DNA from: Colwellia sp. | GTDB lineage: Bacteria; Pseudomonadota; Gammaproteobacteria; Enterobacterales; Alteromonadaceae | Direction of reading: 5' to 3' | Assembly (NCBI GenBank): GCA_022969215.1 | Contig: JALJPA010000019.1 | Coordinates: forward strand, 1 to 37,068 | DNA: 37,068 nucleotides | Shown here: one piece after another, positions 28,404 through 36,290 of the stretch | How the letters are laid out: every line of letters starts with the position of its first letter | Position numbering within the stretch: position 1 is the stretch's first letter | The notes under the pieces: model-generated | What the model saw: the letters and a program-made list of their open reading frames with translations, nothing else | The model's database searches: none | Told to the model about the DNA's origin: nothing | Translations under genes and position numbers: made by a program

Positions 28404-28732
28404 TAGATAACACCTTGTTTAGTTCTTAACTTGTTCCAATCAGGAGAATTTAACTTACCTAATAGAAACTTTCTGTTTTCTTTATCTAAAGGGTTTGGAT
28501 TATCATAACCCTTAGCTTTCATTTCTTCTCGCCACATTTCTATAACGATAGGAGGTATTGAGGCCATCTTATGCCAACCACCTTTAAACCCGCTTGACTG
28601 GTTATTCATTTCATTTTGATTAAACTGTAAGAACGGATCAACGTCTTGTTGTTTATGTATGCTAATCTTACCTGTCATAGCATCTTTACTGAATGTTTCA
28701 ATAATGCCAGTTTGCGGATCTATATCTATCAT
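28403..28732 (-). CDS. Conserved virion protein after the capsid gene, 109 aa
   Basis: The product reads MIDIDPQTGIIETFSKDAMT and GGWHKMASIPPIVIEMWREE then a DKENRKFLLGKLNSPDWNKL end. The 'H.VASIP..V...W' block recurs in phage head-completion-region proteins, including those of T7- and N4-type podoviruses. It lies between the hairpin after the capsid gene and the adaptor. Role in head completion is inferred. Confidence 0.65.
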   Translation of the reverse strand: MIDIDPQTGIIETFSKDAMTGKISIHKQQDVDPFLQFNQNEMNNQSSGFKGGWHKMASIPPIVIEMWREEMKAKGYDNPNPLDKENRKFLLGKLNSPDWNKLRTKQGVI

Positions 28733-28743
28733 TTATAACCCTT

Positions 28744-28767
28744 AAAATAGAGCGGTTTTTACACCGC
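28744..28767 (-). terminator. Intrinsic terminator/attenuator after the capsid gene pair
   Basis: On the minus strand GCGGT, loop GTAAAA, ACCGC, then TCTATTTT. The stem is five pairs. It falls after the 50-residue gene, so most capsid transcripts may end here, giving the high capsid:adaptor ratio virions need. Confidence 0.55.
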
Positions 28768-28774
28768 ATTCAAT

Positions 28775-28927
28775 TTACTTTTTTTCTTCTTTAAATTTAG
28801 TTACACACTTGTTATCTTGTGCAAACTCTAACTCTTTGCCGCTCAATTCAACAACAGTACCTTTACGGTGCATCTTTGCGTCTTTTTCTAACGAGCGAAA
28901 ACCTTTATCTATAGTGTACTTAGCCAT
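28775..28927 (-). CDS. Small basic protein directly behind the capsid gene, 50 aa
   Basis: The product MAKYTIDKGFRSLEKDAKMH continues with RKGTVVELSGKELEFAQDNK and a Lys-rich end. AAGGTAAATATC precedes the ATG. Its 'KGxVVELxxxEAxxL' pattern is that of small phage proteins following the major capsid gene. Possibly capsid-associated; no clear family. Confidence 0.6.
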   Translation of the reverse strand: MAKYTIDKGFRSLEKDAKMHRKGTVVELSGKELEFAQDNKCVTKFKEEKK

Positions 28928-28947
28928 GATATTTACCTTTATTTAAT

Positions 28948-28961
28948 GGGCATCCTTGCCC
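28948..28961 (-). other. Hairpin between the capsid gene and the 50-residue gene
   Basis: On the minus strand GGGC, loop AAGGAT, GCCC, with no U-run after it. Possibly an mRNA stability element at the 3' end of the capsid message. Confidence 0.4.
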
Positions 28962-28971
28962 TGTATTAATC

Positions 28972-29928
28972 CTATGAAGTTAATGCAGTAATGATACCGC
29001 TAGATTTTTCGTTACGTGCTTCAAGTGTATACTCAGAAAGTAATTGAACGCGATCTGAATCACCATTTTTAGCAAGTGGAGTTTCCATAAACTCAGTGAT
29101 TGAAGCCATAGCCCACATTGATAAATCAAGAACAAGCATTGAAGTCTGAACCATGAAGCGATTAGGAACAACAGCAAGTGAACCGAAATCAGATACATAA
29201 ATATCAATCGCAGTTGTTACCGTTTTGGCGTTACCATCAACAACACGTTGAGCAGCACCGGCAGCGCCACCATTAACGATACCAGACATAGCCTGTTTGA
29301 TAGTTGAACCAACCATGATAGTGTCAGTCTCTCCGCCTTCATCCCAAATAGAGGCAAGAACACCTTGTAATTGAGCTTCAGTAAATGGACGGTTAGTACC
29401 TGGAGTGTTAACGTCCGTACCGTCACCAGTAGGAGCAACAGCACCCACGCCACCATCAAAGTTAGTAGCTAACCATGATTCAACACCGGCTAATTCACGA
29501 GCAACAGAAGTTGAACCTGAAACTTTAGCGTTGTTAGCTAGTAAAGCTGATTCCATATCACGTTTAAGCTCTTTAGCCATCTTCATAACTTGGTAATCCA
29601 TTTCATCACCACGACCAGCGCTATCAATTTGACGCTGTGTACGTGTGACTTGTGGTACTTTGTCACTAATCTGTGTGATGTTGCCTAAACGGACTGTAGG
29701 AGTCGCGGCAGTAGTTGTCGCATCGTTACCTTCAATCACAGCATTAGACGGACTAGCAGTTGCTAAACTATCTGTTTGCCATTCGTGATTTGTTGCAGTT
29801 GCTTCACCATGTGAAATACCTGAAATAAAAGGTGTTTGTGTAGGTGAAATATCATAAATGATGTTCGATAAATCTTCGCGGTTACCAATCGCACCGTATG
29901 TACTGGTAGTATCAGCTGGAGTAGCCAT
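28972..29928 (-). CDS. Major capsid protein (SU10-type, HK97 fold)
   Basis: The 318-residue protein starts ADTTSTYGAIGNREDLSNII then DISPTQTPFISGISHGEATA and HEWQTDSLA (about 49-57), the hallmark opening of the SU10 major capsid family (formerly DUF5309): 'R.DL.d.i..i.p..tPf.s.ig...a....eWq.D.L'. VTRTQRQIDSAGRGDEMDYQ then MKMAKELKRDMESALL (about 99-133) and the C-terminal EYTLEARNEKSSGIITAL complete it. The scaffold gene lies just upstream. It assembles the shell as hexamers and pentamers. Confidence 0.92.
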   Translation of the reverse strand: MATPADTTSTYGAIGNREDLSNIIYDISPTQTPFISGISHGEATATNHEWQTDSLATASPSNAVIEGNDATTTAATPTVRLGNITQISDKVPQVTRTQRQIDSAGRGDEMDYQVMKMAKELKRDMESALLANNAKVSGSTSVARELAGVESWLATNFDGGVGAVAPTGDGTDVNTPGTNRPFTEAQLQGVLASIWDEGGETDTIMVGSTIKQAMSGIVNGGAAGAAQRVVDGNAKTVTTAIDIYVSDFGSLAVVPNRFMVQTSMLVLDLSMWAMASITEFMETPLAKNGDSDRVQLLSEYTLEARNEKSSGIITALTS

Positions 29929-29942
29929 AATATATTCTCTCT

Positions 29943-30911
29943 TTAGTTGTTAAGTTGTCGTTTAAGTTTGCGTAATTTGACGAATAATTGTGCGTCACCT
30001 GTTCTTTTAAGTTCAGCTTCAATCTTTTTAATTTCGTCATGTTGCCTATTGCCTGCTTGAGCTTTAGGCCGTGTACTTACCGGCGCTTTACGAACCCGCT
30101 TATCGATAGCTGCATTAGTTTTACCTAACGACTTAGCTCTTGCTGCTTCGATAACAGCTTGAGCAATTAAAGCATTTCCATTAACCGCGTCAACTTGCGA
30201 TTGAGAAAACCCGTTATCAGCATAATAATTAGTCAAAGCATCCATATCTTTTGTATAAGCTTCTGTTGCTTTACCGTCATTAAGCCACTGTGGATTAGCT
30301 CTAACTAGCGTTGCTTGTTCTTCTTGTACATTAACAGTTGATTTAGGAGCGGCGTTTGATTTAGCTTCTTTTAAGAAGTCTTTACGCTTGCTCTGTTTTT
30401 CAAGATGTTTAATATACTGCTCTGGTTCGTACTCTCGCAATTCAGTAAGTGCTTCGCTAGATAGTTCATCTTCTGCGATCATTGCTTCTAATGTTAATAG
30501 TTGCTCTGAAAGTTTAGATTGCTTGCCGGTAAATCCTTCTTGTTCTGCTTCGAAGTCTTTGCGGCTATCTGCTAACTCTTGTGTTTTACGAGTATAATCA
30601 GCTTGTCGTAAATGACCTTGTTCCCACTCGTCAATGTCTTTAAGGTTTATTTCACGTCCTTTATATTCAACGTAAAGATCCTCATCCTCATTGTCAGTAG
30701 TCGCTTGTTCAATTTGCGTTTCTGCTGGCTCTTCAATCGTTGATGTAGCTTCTTCATTTGCTTGCGCTCCTGTTTCTACTACCTCTTCAATTGGTGCATC
30801 TTCCGACACATTAACAACCTCAGTATTTTCGGTTGGCGCTTCTGGTGAAGGCTCCGTAGTACCACGGCTTAATTTAATTCTTTCTATAATACTTTGTTCT
30901 GCTGTTTGCAT
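29943..30911 (-). CDS. Scaffold protein
   Basis: The 322-residue product has a low-complexity Glu/Thr/Ala-rich N terminus (about 17-80), an EYKGREINLKDIDEWEQGHL, RQADYTRKTQEL segment (about 81-113, the motif common to many phage scaffolds of this group), a long coiled-coil, and a basic C-terminal helix (AAIDKRVRKAPVSTRPKAQA) that would bind capsid subunits. It precedes the capsid gene, the usual order. Its leader repeats part of the small-terminase leader. Confidence 0.85.
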   Translation of the reverse strand: MQTAEQSIIERIKLSRGTTEPSPEAPTENTEVVNVSEDAPIEEVVETGAQANEEATSTIEEPAETQIEQATTDNEDEDLYVEYKGREINLKDIDEWEQGHLRQADYTRKTQELADSRKDFEAEQEGFTGKQSKLSEQLLTLEAMIAEDELSSEALTELREYEPEQYIKHLEKQSKRKDFLKEAKSNAAPKSTVNVQEEQATLVRANPQWLNDGKATEAYTKDMDALTNYYADNGFSQSQVDAVNGNALIAQAVIEAARAKSLGKTNAAIDKRVRKAPVSTRPKAQAGNRQHDEIKKIEAELKRTGDAQLFVKLRKLKRQLNN

Positions 30912-30937
30912 TGTCAGTCCTTAAAGGTTGTTGACGT

Positions 30938-31222
30938 TTAAATTACATTCCTAAGTTTAATCTTTGCTCTTTCTACTAATGACAACTGAGCGTTTTTACC
31001 CTCTCTAATTGTCTTGGTGAACTTATCTAAAAACATATTTAATACTTGTGATTGATTCCATGCTGCTAATCTTTCTGCTTCATCTTCTAAGCCTGTGCTT
31101 TCAAACTTATTAAGTAAGTCACCACGTAAAGAGATAATAAACTCTTGGATAAGTGGATCATTAAGTAAAGCATCGGCGCGTTGAGCTTTTTGAATTGTGT
31201 TTTTAAGTTCTGATTCATTCAT
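30938..31222 (-). CDS. Conserved protein between portal and scaffold, 94 aa
   Basis: The product is helical (AQRADALLNDPLIQEFIISL, ERLAAWNQSQVLNMFLDKFT) with the 'R......DPL.....' start. Small helical proteins of this size lie between portal and scaffold in several podoviruses, but no family name is clear. It shares one base with the portal stop. Confidence 0.6.
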   Translation of the reverse strand: MNESELKNTIQKAQRADALLNDPLIQEFIISLRGDLLNKFESTGLEDEAERLAAWNQSQVLNMFLDKFTKTIREGKNAQLSLVERAKIKLRNVI

Positions 31223-33300
31223 TAAGTTAGCGCTCCAGGTACATCAACATCGTTCTTAACCTCTATATCAGTTAATTTAACTGCTGTATTTGTTCTGAAT
31301 TGATTAGCATCTTGATTAGTACTTACATCAAACTGTCTTGTTTTCTCTGCTAGCTCTGCTGATTTCTGCAATGAAGTGTCTTTAGCTACCATTAATTTGG
31401 CTTGCGCCTCAATAGTTTTACTTTCAGTAAATGCTTGTAACTGTCTAATCTGTTCAGCTTGTGCTTGCATAGCTTCTTGCATCTGCAGAACCATGCCATT
31501 TAATTCTTCGTTATCAGCTTTTAGTAATTCATCTGGTTCAGCAGGGTTATTAAATAGCTTCTCGCTACGACTAAAGCCTAAGCCATCAGTTAATGATGCA
31601 AGGTTATTATATATACCTTCTTCGTCAACGATTTTAGAGCCTGTAGCTTTTAGCTGCTGCTGTATTTGATATAAACCTTGTCTAGCTTCAATTAACTGCT
31701 CGTTGCTGCCAGCACCTAAGCCAACCTTAGATTCAATGAAGTGTTTATACTTCCATGATTTAGGGTTGACTGTTAAAGCTTTGCCTAATACTCTGAACTC
31801 TGTCTCGGTATCTTGAAACCTTGACACTAACCACGCTATACCTTCATATAGTTTACGAAAGCCTGTTTCGCCATAGTTACGTGCTATCAATTCAATCTTG
31901 GCTGAACCTTCATCTTGAACGCCTTGAAATCTAGTCGCTGTTTCTCGCATTATCTTATCAGCATCTAAGCCTTGATTAGCCACCATTGAGCCTGTCTTTT
32001 TAGCTAGTGATTGATCAACTGATTGTGTTACCTGTAGAATTTCATTACCAACATAAGGTACAACGATAGGAGCAAGCGCATCTCTTGGTAGTATTTGTGT
32101 GTCGTCCTCCATCCGTATAATACCGTTGTCACGAATAGTTAACAGGTCATCAAGATCAACGTCAGGATGAGCGACACTTCTTGGTTTTGCCGTTGCGCGT
32201 ATGTTATCGTTTAACGCTCTCATTAAGAATGTTTTTTGGCGTTGTGTTTCGTAAGTAATCTCAGCACGACTTCGGCCAATAGCTTTATGAGGCATTAAGA
32301 TAGCCGATAGTGAAGCATAAGGAACATGGTTAAATGATTCGTTAATTAATACCTTGTTACCCGATATCATTACATGCCTACGCTCTGCAATGCCATCACC
32401 ATCAAAATCAATCTTAACGTATAAGTCAGATATTTGAACCTCTTGAGAAGCCCAATTATTGATAGTATTGTCAGCATCGGAACCACCTTGATCACGATCA
32501 CGAACTGATTTTAAATTACCATTGCGGTTATCTTCATCACTAACACTAGCTAATTGATCGATTAAATCTCTATCAAACCCTTCTGCCAGTAATGAACCAC
32601 GAGTTCTGTTGCCTCTATCACCAACTAATTCAGCATCATCTAAACTAGATGCGTTTTTGGTGATTAGGAATGTTTCAGGAGGTACGTTGATTATAACGAC
32701 TTTCTTTTCTGTGCGAGTAACGCGAAATTTAATATCGAATGTGTTATCTAATTCATTTTCTTCTGAACGTTCAACAGCTTCGACTTTAACTTTATCAACC
32801 TTTGCACCTTTTAAGCTTTCAACGATAGCGCTTAATTCTGATTGATCAACGCCGGTATATTCTACTTCTTCAACTTCTTTCTGTTCGTCAATGAAGTATT
32901 TAACAACACCATTCTTTTGAATCTCTGCATCCTTCATCCAGTTATGTATAAGCATAAATGAATCAGGTTGATTGCGGATAATCCAGTTAACGTATTTAGT
33001 TTTCTCTTCTGCCTCTTGCACTTCTGCATCGTTGTCTGTATTAGCAACGAAAGAAACAACATCACCTGAACCTAAGAAGATTCTAGCTAATGAGGGCATA
33101 TCAGACTCGACCACATCGGCTATATCTGTTGATACTACGCTTGATTGATCTGCTGGTGCTGCAAAGTCACCACTCTTAATGGCTAGATAGCCTTTTAGAT
33201 ACTTGGTATTTTCTGCTGAAAACTCACCGTTATAAATAGCTGCATCACTTTCCGCAGCAGATAACAATGAAACTAATTCATTCTCTGACATTTGAGCCAT
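31222..33300 (-). CDS. Portal protein (P22-like length and layout)
   Basis: I chose ATG 33300 (MAQMSENELVSLLSAAESDA), because the ATG 16 codons earlier at 33348 has no ribosome site; either is possible. The 692-residue protein resembles P22-type portals (725 aa): wing/stem with AEITYETQRQKTFLMRALND (about 365-384), the SLAKKTGSMVANQGLD loop, and a C-terminal helical barrel (MVLQMQEAMQAQAEQIRQLQ, then KLMVAKDTSLQKSAELAEKT). It forms the 12-subunit ring through which DNA passes. Unusually, the portal and terminase genes are separated by an opposite-strand cassette. Confidence 0.85.
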   Translation of the reverse strand: MAQMSENELVSLLSAAESDAAIYNGEFSAENTKYLKGYLAIKSGDFAAPADQSSVVSTDIADVVESDMPSLARIFLGSGDVVSFVANTDNDAEVQEAEEKTKYVNWIIRNQPDSFMLIHNWMKDAEIQKNGVVKYFIDEQKEVEEVEYTGVDQSELSAIVESLKGAKVDKVKVEAVERSEENELDNTFDIKFRVTRTEKKVVIINVPPETFLITKNASSLDDAELVGDRGNRTRGSLLAEGFDRDLIDQLASVSDEDNRNGNLKSVRDRDQGGSDADNTINNWASQEVQISDLYVKIDFDGDGIAERRHVMISGNKVLINESFNHVPYASLSAILMPHKAIGRSRAEITYETQRQKTFLMRALNDNIRATAKPRSVAHPDVDLDDLLTIRDNGIIRMEDDTQILPRDALAPIVVPYVGNEILQVTQSVDQSLAKKTGSMVANQGLDADKIMRETATRFQGVQDEGSAKIELIARNYGETGFRKLYEGIAWLVSRFQDTETEFRVLGKALTVNPKSWKYKHFIESKVGLGAGSNEQLIEARQGLYQIQQQLKATGSKIVDEEGIYNNLASLTDGLGFSRSEKLFNNPAEPDELLKADNEELNGMVLQMQEAMQAQAEQIRQLQAFTESKTIEAQAKLMVAKDTSLQKSAELAEKTRQFDVSTNQDANQFRTNTAVKLTDIEVKNDVDVPGALT

Positions 33301-33373
33301 TAAAGTTACTCGGTGATTAATGAAGATTGCTTTGATGTATTTTATCATTATTTAACGGCAATTCATAATGCGC

Positions 33374-33419
33374 TTTACTATGGTGTCAAATAGTATTAGT
33401 ATAGTGTCAGATGATATCA
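33374..33419 (+). promoter_or_regulatory. Promoter and phased operator-like repeats of the 33.4 kb cassette
   Basis: TTTACT (33374-33379), 17-base spacer, TAGTAT (33397-33402) is a plausible plus-strand promoter. Three octamers of pattern TRRTRTCA occur at 33381 (TGGTGTCA), 33402 (TAGTGTCA) and 33412 (TGATATCA, itself a palindrome), 21 and 10 bases apart, that is two turns and one turn of the helix. They overlap and follow the -10, and could be sites for the HTH protein encoded 16 bases on. Confidence 0.5.
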
Positions 33420-33434
33420 AATACAGGGGTTTAT

Positions 33435-33596
33435 ATGAATGACACGACACGAAGAATAAAAGCTAAGGGTTACAATCTAACTGAGTTCTTAAAAAAGATA
33501 GGTATTAGCCTTAGTACTTACCGCAGATATGAGAAAGCTGACAACTATCTTACCGATATGCTTAATAGGCTTATAAATGAATTAGAGGTTAAATAA
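33435..33596 (+). CDS. Small HTH regulator of the plus-strand cassette, 53 aa
   Basis: The start is ATG 33435, behind AGGGG. The product MNDTTRRIKAKGYNLTEFLK continues KIGISLSTYRRYEKADNYLT: helices around NLTEFLKKIG and STYRRYEK match an XRE-type helix-turn-helix ('L...G.S..TYRR.E'). At 53 residues it is only the DNA-binding domain. It is the first of five small genes and lies 16 bases from phased repeat octamers, so autoregulation is likely. Confidence 0.65.
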   Translation: MNDTTRRIKAKGYNLTEFLKKIGISLSTYRRYEKADNYLTDMLNRLINELEVK

Positions 33597-33597
33597 A

Positions 33598-33762
33598 ATG
33601 AATGATTATATGGTTGAGTGTAAAGCTAACTGTTGCTACAAGATTTACAAGAGAAAGAGATTTTTATTTATTCCATACTGGTCTTTTATGTGTGATGAGG
33701 TCACCTTTGATAGCGCGAAAACCTTGATTGATAACTTAAGGCTAATTAACAATGACAACTAA
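33598..33762 (+). CDS. Hypothetical protein of the cassette, 54 aa
   Basis: The product MNDYMVECKANCCYKIYKRK is followed by RFLFIPYWSFMCDEVTFDSA. C8, C12, C13 and a later Cys could bind metal; the middle is aromatic. No family recognised. It starts one base after the HTH stop and overlaps the next gene by 11 bases. Confidence 0.5.
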   Translation: MNDYMVECKANCCYKIYKRKRFLFIPYWSFMCDEVTFDSAKTLIDNLRLINNDN

Positions 33763-33943
33763 ACATCAATCATATGAATACGCTGTTTATGACAGTAATA
33801 GTAACTATGAGTTAATAATAGCGCATAACTACGAAGTTGTTGAAGGGTATGTTAATTTCAATAATCATAACTTTGGTTTTGTGGCGTCATTTTACAAGCC
33901 TGTATCCGTAAACATTAGAGGTGAGCATGAAGATACTACTTAA
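33752..33943 (+). CDS. Hypothetical protein of the cassette, 63 aa
   Basis: The product is rich in Tyr, Asn and His (TTKHQSYEYAVYDSNSNYEL, then VVEGYVNFNNHNFGFVASFY), predicted beta-stranded. No family recognised. It overlaps neighbours on both sides by 11 and 17 bases, implying tight co-translation. Confidence 0.5.
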   Translation: MTTKHQSYEYAVYDSNSNYELIIAHNYEVVEGYVNFNNHNFGFVASFYKPVSVNIRGEHEDTT

Positions 33944-34100
33944 CTTCAAATGCAAGTGCGGCATAACCTATACTGATAAATGGATAGAAAGCAGCACTAA
34001 GGAAATAGATTGCGAGTGTGGCAGTAAGGCAGTTAAACAATTGTCTGCGCCTCGCTCGTTTGGTAATACTACGGGCAAGAGTCCGTCAATGAGGTATTAA
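33927..34100 (+). CDS. Zinc-ribbon protein of the cassette, 57 aa
   Basis: The product has FKCKCGITYTDKWIESS then IDCECGSKAVKQLSAPRSFG: two C-x-C pairs about 20 residues apart, a zinc ribbon of the FmdB/rubredoxin-like kind seen in small phage proteins. Basic C terminus (NTTGKSPSMRY). Overlaps the preceding gene by 17 bases. Confidence 0.65.
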   Translation: MKILLNFKCKCGITYTDKWIESSTKEIDCECGSKAVKQLSAPRSFGNTTGKSPSMRY

Positions 34101-34265
34101 ATGGATAACTTAAAAGAATACGAGTTAAAGCTAATTTTACAGTTAACATTAGAATTAGTAGTGTTAAAGCAAAAAGAGTGTAGGCATTTATCTGTAGAAG
34201 AAGCTGCACCTGAGATTTTAAATAACTTAATGGAGGTTATGCACAATCATAGGGCGATACTTTAA
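34101..34265 (+). CDS. Small helical protein at the end of the cassette, 54 aa
   Basis: The product is helical and leucine-rich (DNLKEYELKLILQLTLELVV, then EEAAPEILNNLMEVMHNHRA). The start follows the previous stop with no gap, and its stop overlaps the terminase stop from the other strand by 4 bases; no terminator separates them. No family recognised. Confidence 0.55.
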   Translation: MDNLKEYELKLILQLTLELVVLKQKECRHLSVEEAAPEILNNLMEVMHNHRAIL

Positions 34266-35788
34266 ACGATATTAGTCTTAGCATAGTTTAACTTCTTTTT
34301 CTTCTTGTCCTGTCGTACTGGTTCAGCAAATGTCAGTGCGGCAGCGTCACCATAATCAGGACTAAAGCCATACTCTTTTTTGATCCTATCCTTTGACCAT
34401 AATACTTTCCTATCCTTATTATCCCAACTGTACGGACTAGCACATAAATCGGCTTGCATCTCATCATCGTCAGGTATTTGTACCGGTAATGTTTCATCAA
34501 CTAACCAGCTAGCTAACTCTTGCCATATCTCATTTCGTTTATTAGTGTACTTATCAGGATTTAAAGGAGTTGACCCAAAGTGTACCGACTTAACGCGCCC
34601 TTTGTAGCCTAGTTCGTGAAGCCTATCAACTAAATCAGCGCCGGCCCCATAATCAATAAACATCATATCAGGCACTTTTTTAGCTTGCTTACATTCTGCA
34701 TCGAGTATCTTTTTACAGATAGCCACATTCTTACCAAGTGAATTACATTGCTCTCCGATATAAGCCTCCATGCCGTACATCTTACGACCTTGGCGTTTAA
34801 CTATGGCAAACCTATCACCACCACGTGAAGGATCAACACCGACAACATAAGCACCGTTGCCGTTTACTTGCTCTTTACGCGAGGTCATGCAATGGTCAGC
34901 AGTTATTAATCCAGCACCACCTGACACTTGAAAAGCTTCTGCGGCATTCATTGGATATTCTTGTTTAAATGCCCTGTTACCGTCAACGCCATCCGTTGTT
35001 AGTTCAGACACTTTCATTCTTCGCCAGAATAATTGCTCATCATCTAACTTATAAGCTACTTTTATTTTATCTTCTTCATCCGTGCTTTTAAAATCTTCTG
35101 GTAGTTTCTTTCTGTATTCTGACTGCCAAAACCACGGCACAAAGATAGCTTGAAACTCTGATAACCCTTTCTCTGCTAGCTTCCATTGTTCGTGAAAGAA
35201 GTTACCAACGCCATTAGCTGTGCTTTCCCATATCACCTCTGTGCCTGGTGCGTCTGGTACTGCTTGCATAATACCTTTTGTGTGTTCGCTGGCATTCATC
35301 CAGAAAGCAACCTCTGAACCATGAAAGTATTGGATAGTTTGACCACGACCAACAGCCTTATTCCCTGCTGTGCCTATCTTATAGCCTGAGTCTAATAGTT
35401 CAAAGTGAAGTTCTTTAGCGTTAGCCTTGCTTGTTACCGGCTTAACTTGTGGAGGAAGATTATTGTAGAACCTATCAGTCATTTCAAATAAAGCGTTAGT
35501 TGACTCACCATCATGTGTAAGTATAAATGCTCGGACACCTTTATTGTGTGTAGTCTTTTGAATGAATCGACCACCAACTTGAGTAGATACGCCCTGTTGA
35601 CGACCTTTAAGTATGATAGCTCTAACCTTTCCAGTTTCTTCTATCTGCTTTTCTAGTCGCATATGGATATACTGTTGAGCATCATTCAATACAAACGTTT
35701 GAAGCCCTTCATGCTTAGTTCTAATCTTTAAGCAGTTACGGGCGTAGAATTCAAAGTCGTCTTTTAGTCGTTGGCGTTTATCAATCAA
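34262..35788 (-). CDS. terL: Terminase large subunit
   Basis: The packaging motor, ATPase plus nuclease, 508 residues. The ATPase has a Walker A-like KGRQQGVST (61-69) and a Walker B/catalytic region FHGSEVAFW (155-163, E159), with a coupling-type ESTANGVGN at about 188-196. The RNase-H-like nuclease has D319 in GVDPSRGGDR, D379 in FIDYGAGA, and D478/D481 in SPDYGDAAAL. The C-terminal KKKKK may bind DNA or portal. It overlaps the small subunit by 8 bases. Similarity is to P22-like headful motors, though the packaging type cannot be read with certainty. Confidence 0.95.
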   Translation of the reverse strand: MIDKRQRLKDDFEFYARNCLKIRTKHEGLQTFVLNDAQQYIHMRLEKQIEETGKVRAIILKGRQQGVSTQVGGRFIQKTTHNKGVRAFILTHDGESTNALFEMTDRFYNNLPPQVKPVTSKANAKELHFELLDSGYKIGTAGNKAVGRGQTIQYFHGSEVAFWMNASEHTKGIMQAVPDAPGTEVIWESTANGVGNFFHEQWKLAEKGLSEFQAIFVPWFWQSEYRKKLPEDFKSTDEEDKIKVAYKLDDEQLFWRRMKVSELTTDGVDGNRAFKQEYPMNAAEAFQVSGGAGLITADHCMTSRKEQVNGNGAYVVGVDPSRGGDRFAIVKRQGRKMYGMEAYIGEQCNSLGKNVAICKKILDAECKQAKKVPDMMFIDYGAGADLVDRLHELGYKGRVKSVHFGSTPLNPDKYTNKRNEIWQELASWLVDETLPVQIPDDDEMQADLCASPYSWDNKDRKVLWSKDRIKKEYGFSPDYGDAAALTFAEPVRQDKKKKKLNYAKTNIV

Positions 35789-36176
35789 GAGTGTCTAACC
35801 ATTGTTCGTGTGACATTTCAACATTAGTTTGTGCAACCTCTGATTTATCTTTCCAATCAAAGTTGTTTTTAAGGTTGAATATAAGGCCTGTTACGTTGTT
35901 TCCATAGAGCTTTTTCTCTAAGTGAGATTCGATTCTAGCCCTAGCCTTTCTTATAGTGGGGAAATACTCTTCTTTATTTGAGTAGTTTGTGATTGTTTTC
36001 CTGTCTACATCTAAGAACAAAGCCAAGCCTGACATGGTAGGGGCGTATATCTTTTCCTCCTGCCCTTCCTTAAAGTTTATGATGTGAGCATCGTCACTCG
36101 TAAAAAATGCTTCTACCTTATCCTCTAGCTCTTCGACTGTTTTAAAAGCTAATGGCTTGCCTACTGGGTTTTTCAT
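35781..36176 (-). CDS. terS: Terminase small subunit (gp3-like packaging protein)
   Basis: The 131-residue protein has TMSGLALFLDVDRKTITNYS (about 47-66), a helix-turn-helix of the GP3-package family, and RIESHLEKKLYGNNVTGLIF then NLKNNFDWKDK (about 83-113), the family oligomerisation segment. It recognises the pac/cos site and hands DNA to TerL. The start is behind a perfect AGGAGG in a leader that partly repeats the scaffold leader. Confidence 0.88.
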   Translation of the reverse strand: MKNPVGKPLAFKTVEELEDKVEAFFTSDDAHIINFKEGQEEKIYAPTMSGLALFLDVDRKTITNYSNKEEYFPTIRKARARIESHLEKKLYGNNVTGLIFNLKNNFDWKDKSEVAQTNVEMSHEQWLDTLD

Positions 36177-36222
36177 TTGTCAGTCCTCCTAAAAGGTTAT
36201 TGACCTGTCATTTTATTGACGG

Positions 36223-36282
36223 TTACTTTTTACGTTTATGTGTTTTGGTTCGTTGACCACGTGTTGGTTTCTTATGTGTCAT
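36223..36282 (-). CDS. Mini-gene for a 19-residue basic peptide
   Basis: The ORF encodes MTHKKPTRGQRTKTHKRKK, with nine Lys/Arg. AGGAATTGTA precedes the ATG. It fills the gap upstream of terS, as comparable peptides do at 2637-2678 and 3561-3623. Real peptide or spurious ORF cannot be decided by reading. Confidence 0.35.
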   Translation of the reverse strand: MTHKKPTRGQRTKTHKRKK

Positions 36283-36290
36283 TACAATTC

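Noticed and set aside
33301-33348. Portal start at ATG 33348
   Set aside because: No ribosome site precedes it and the added 16 residues (MIKYIKAIFINHRVTL) are hydrophobic and unlike portal N termini; ATG 33300 preferred, with moderate confidence.
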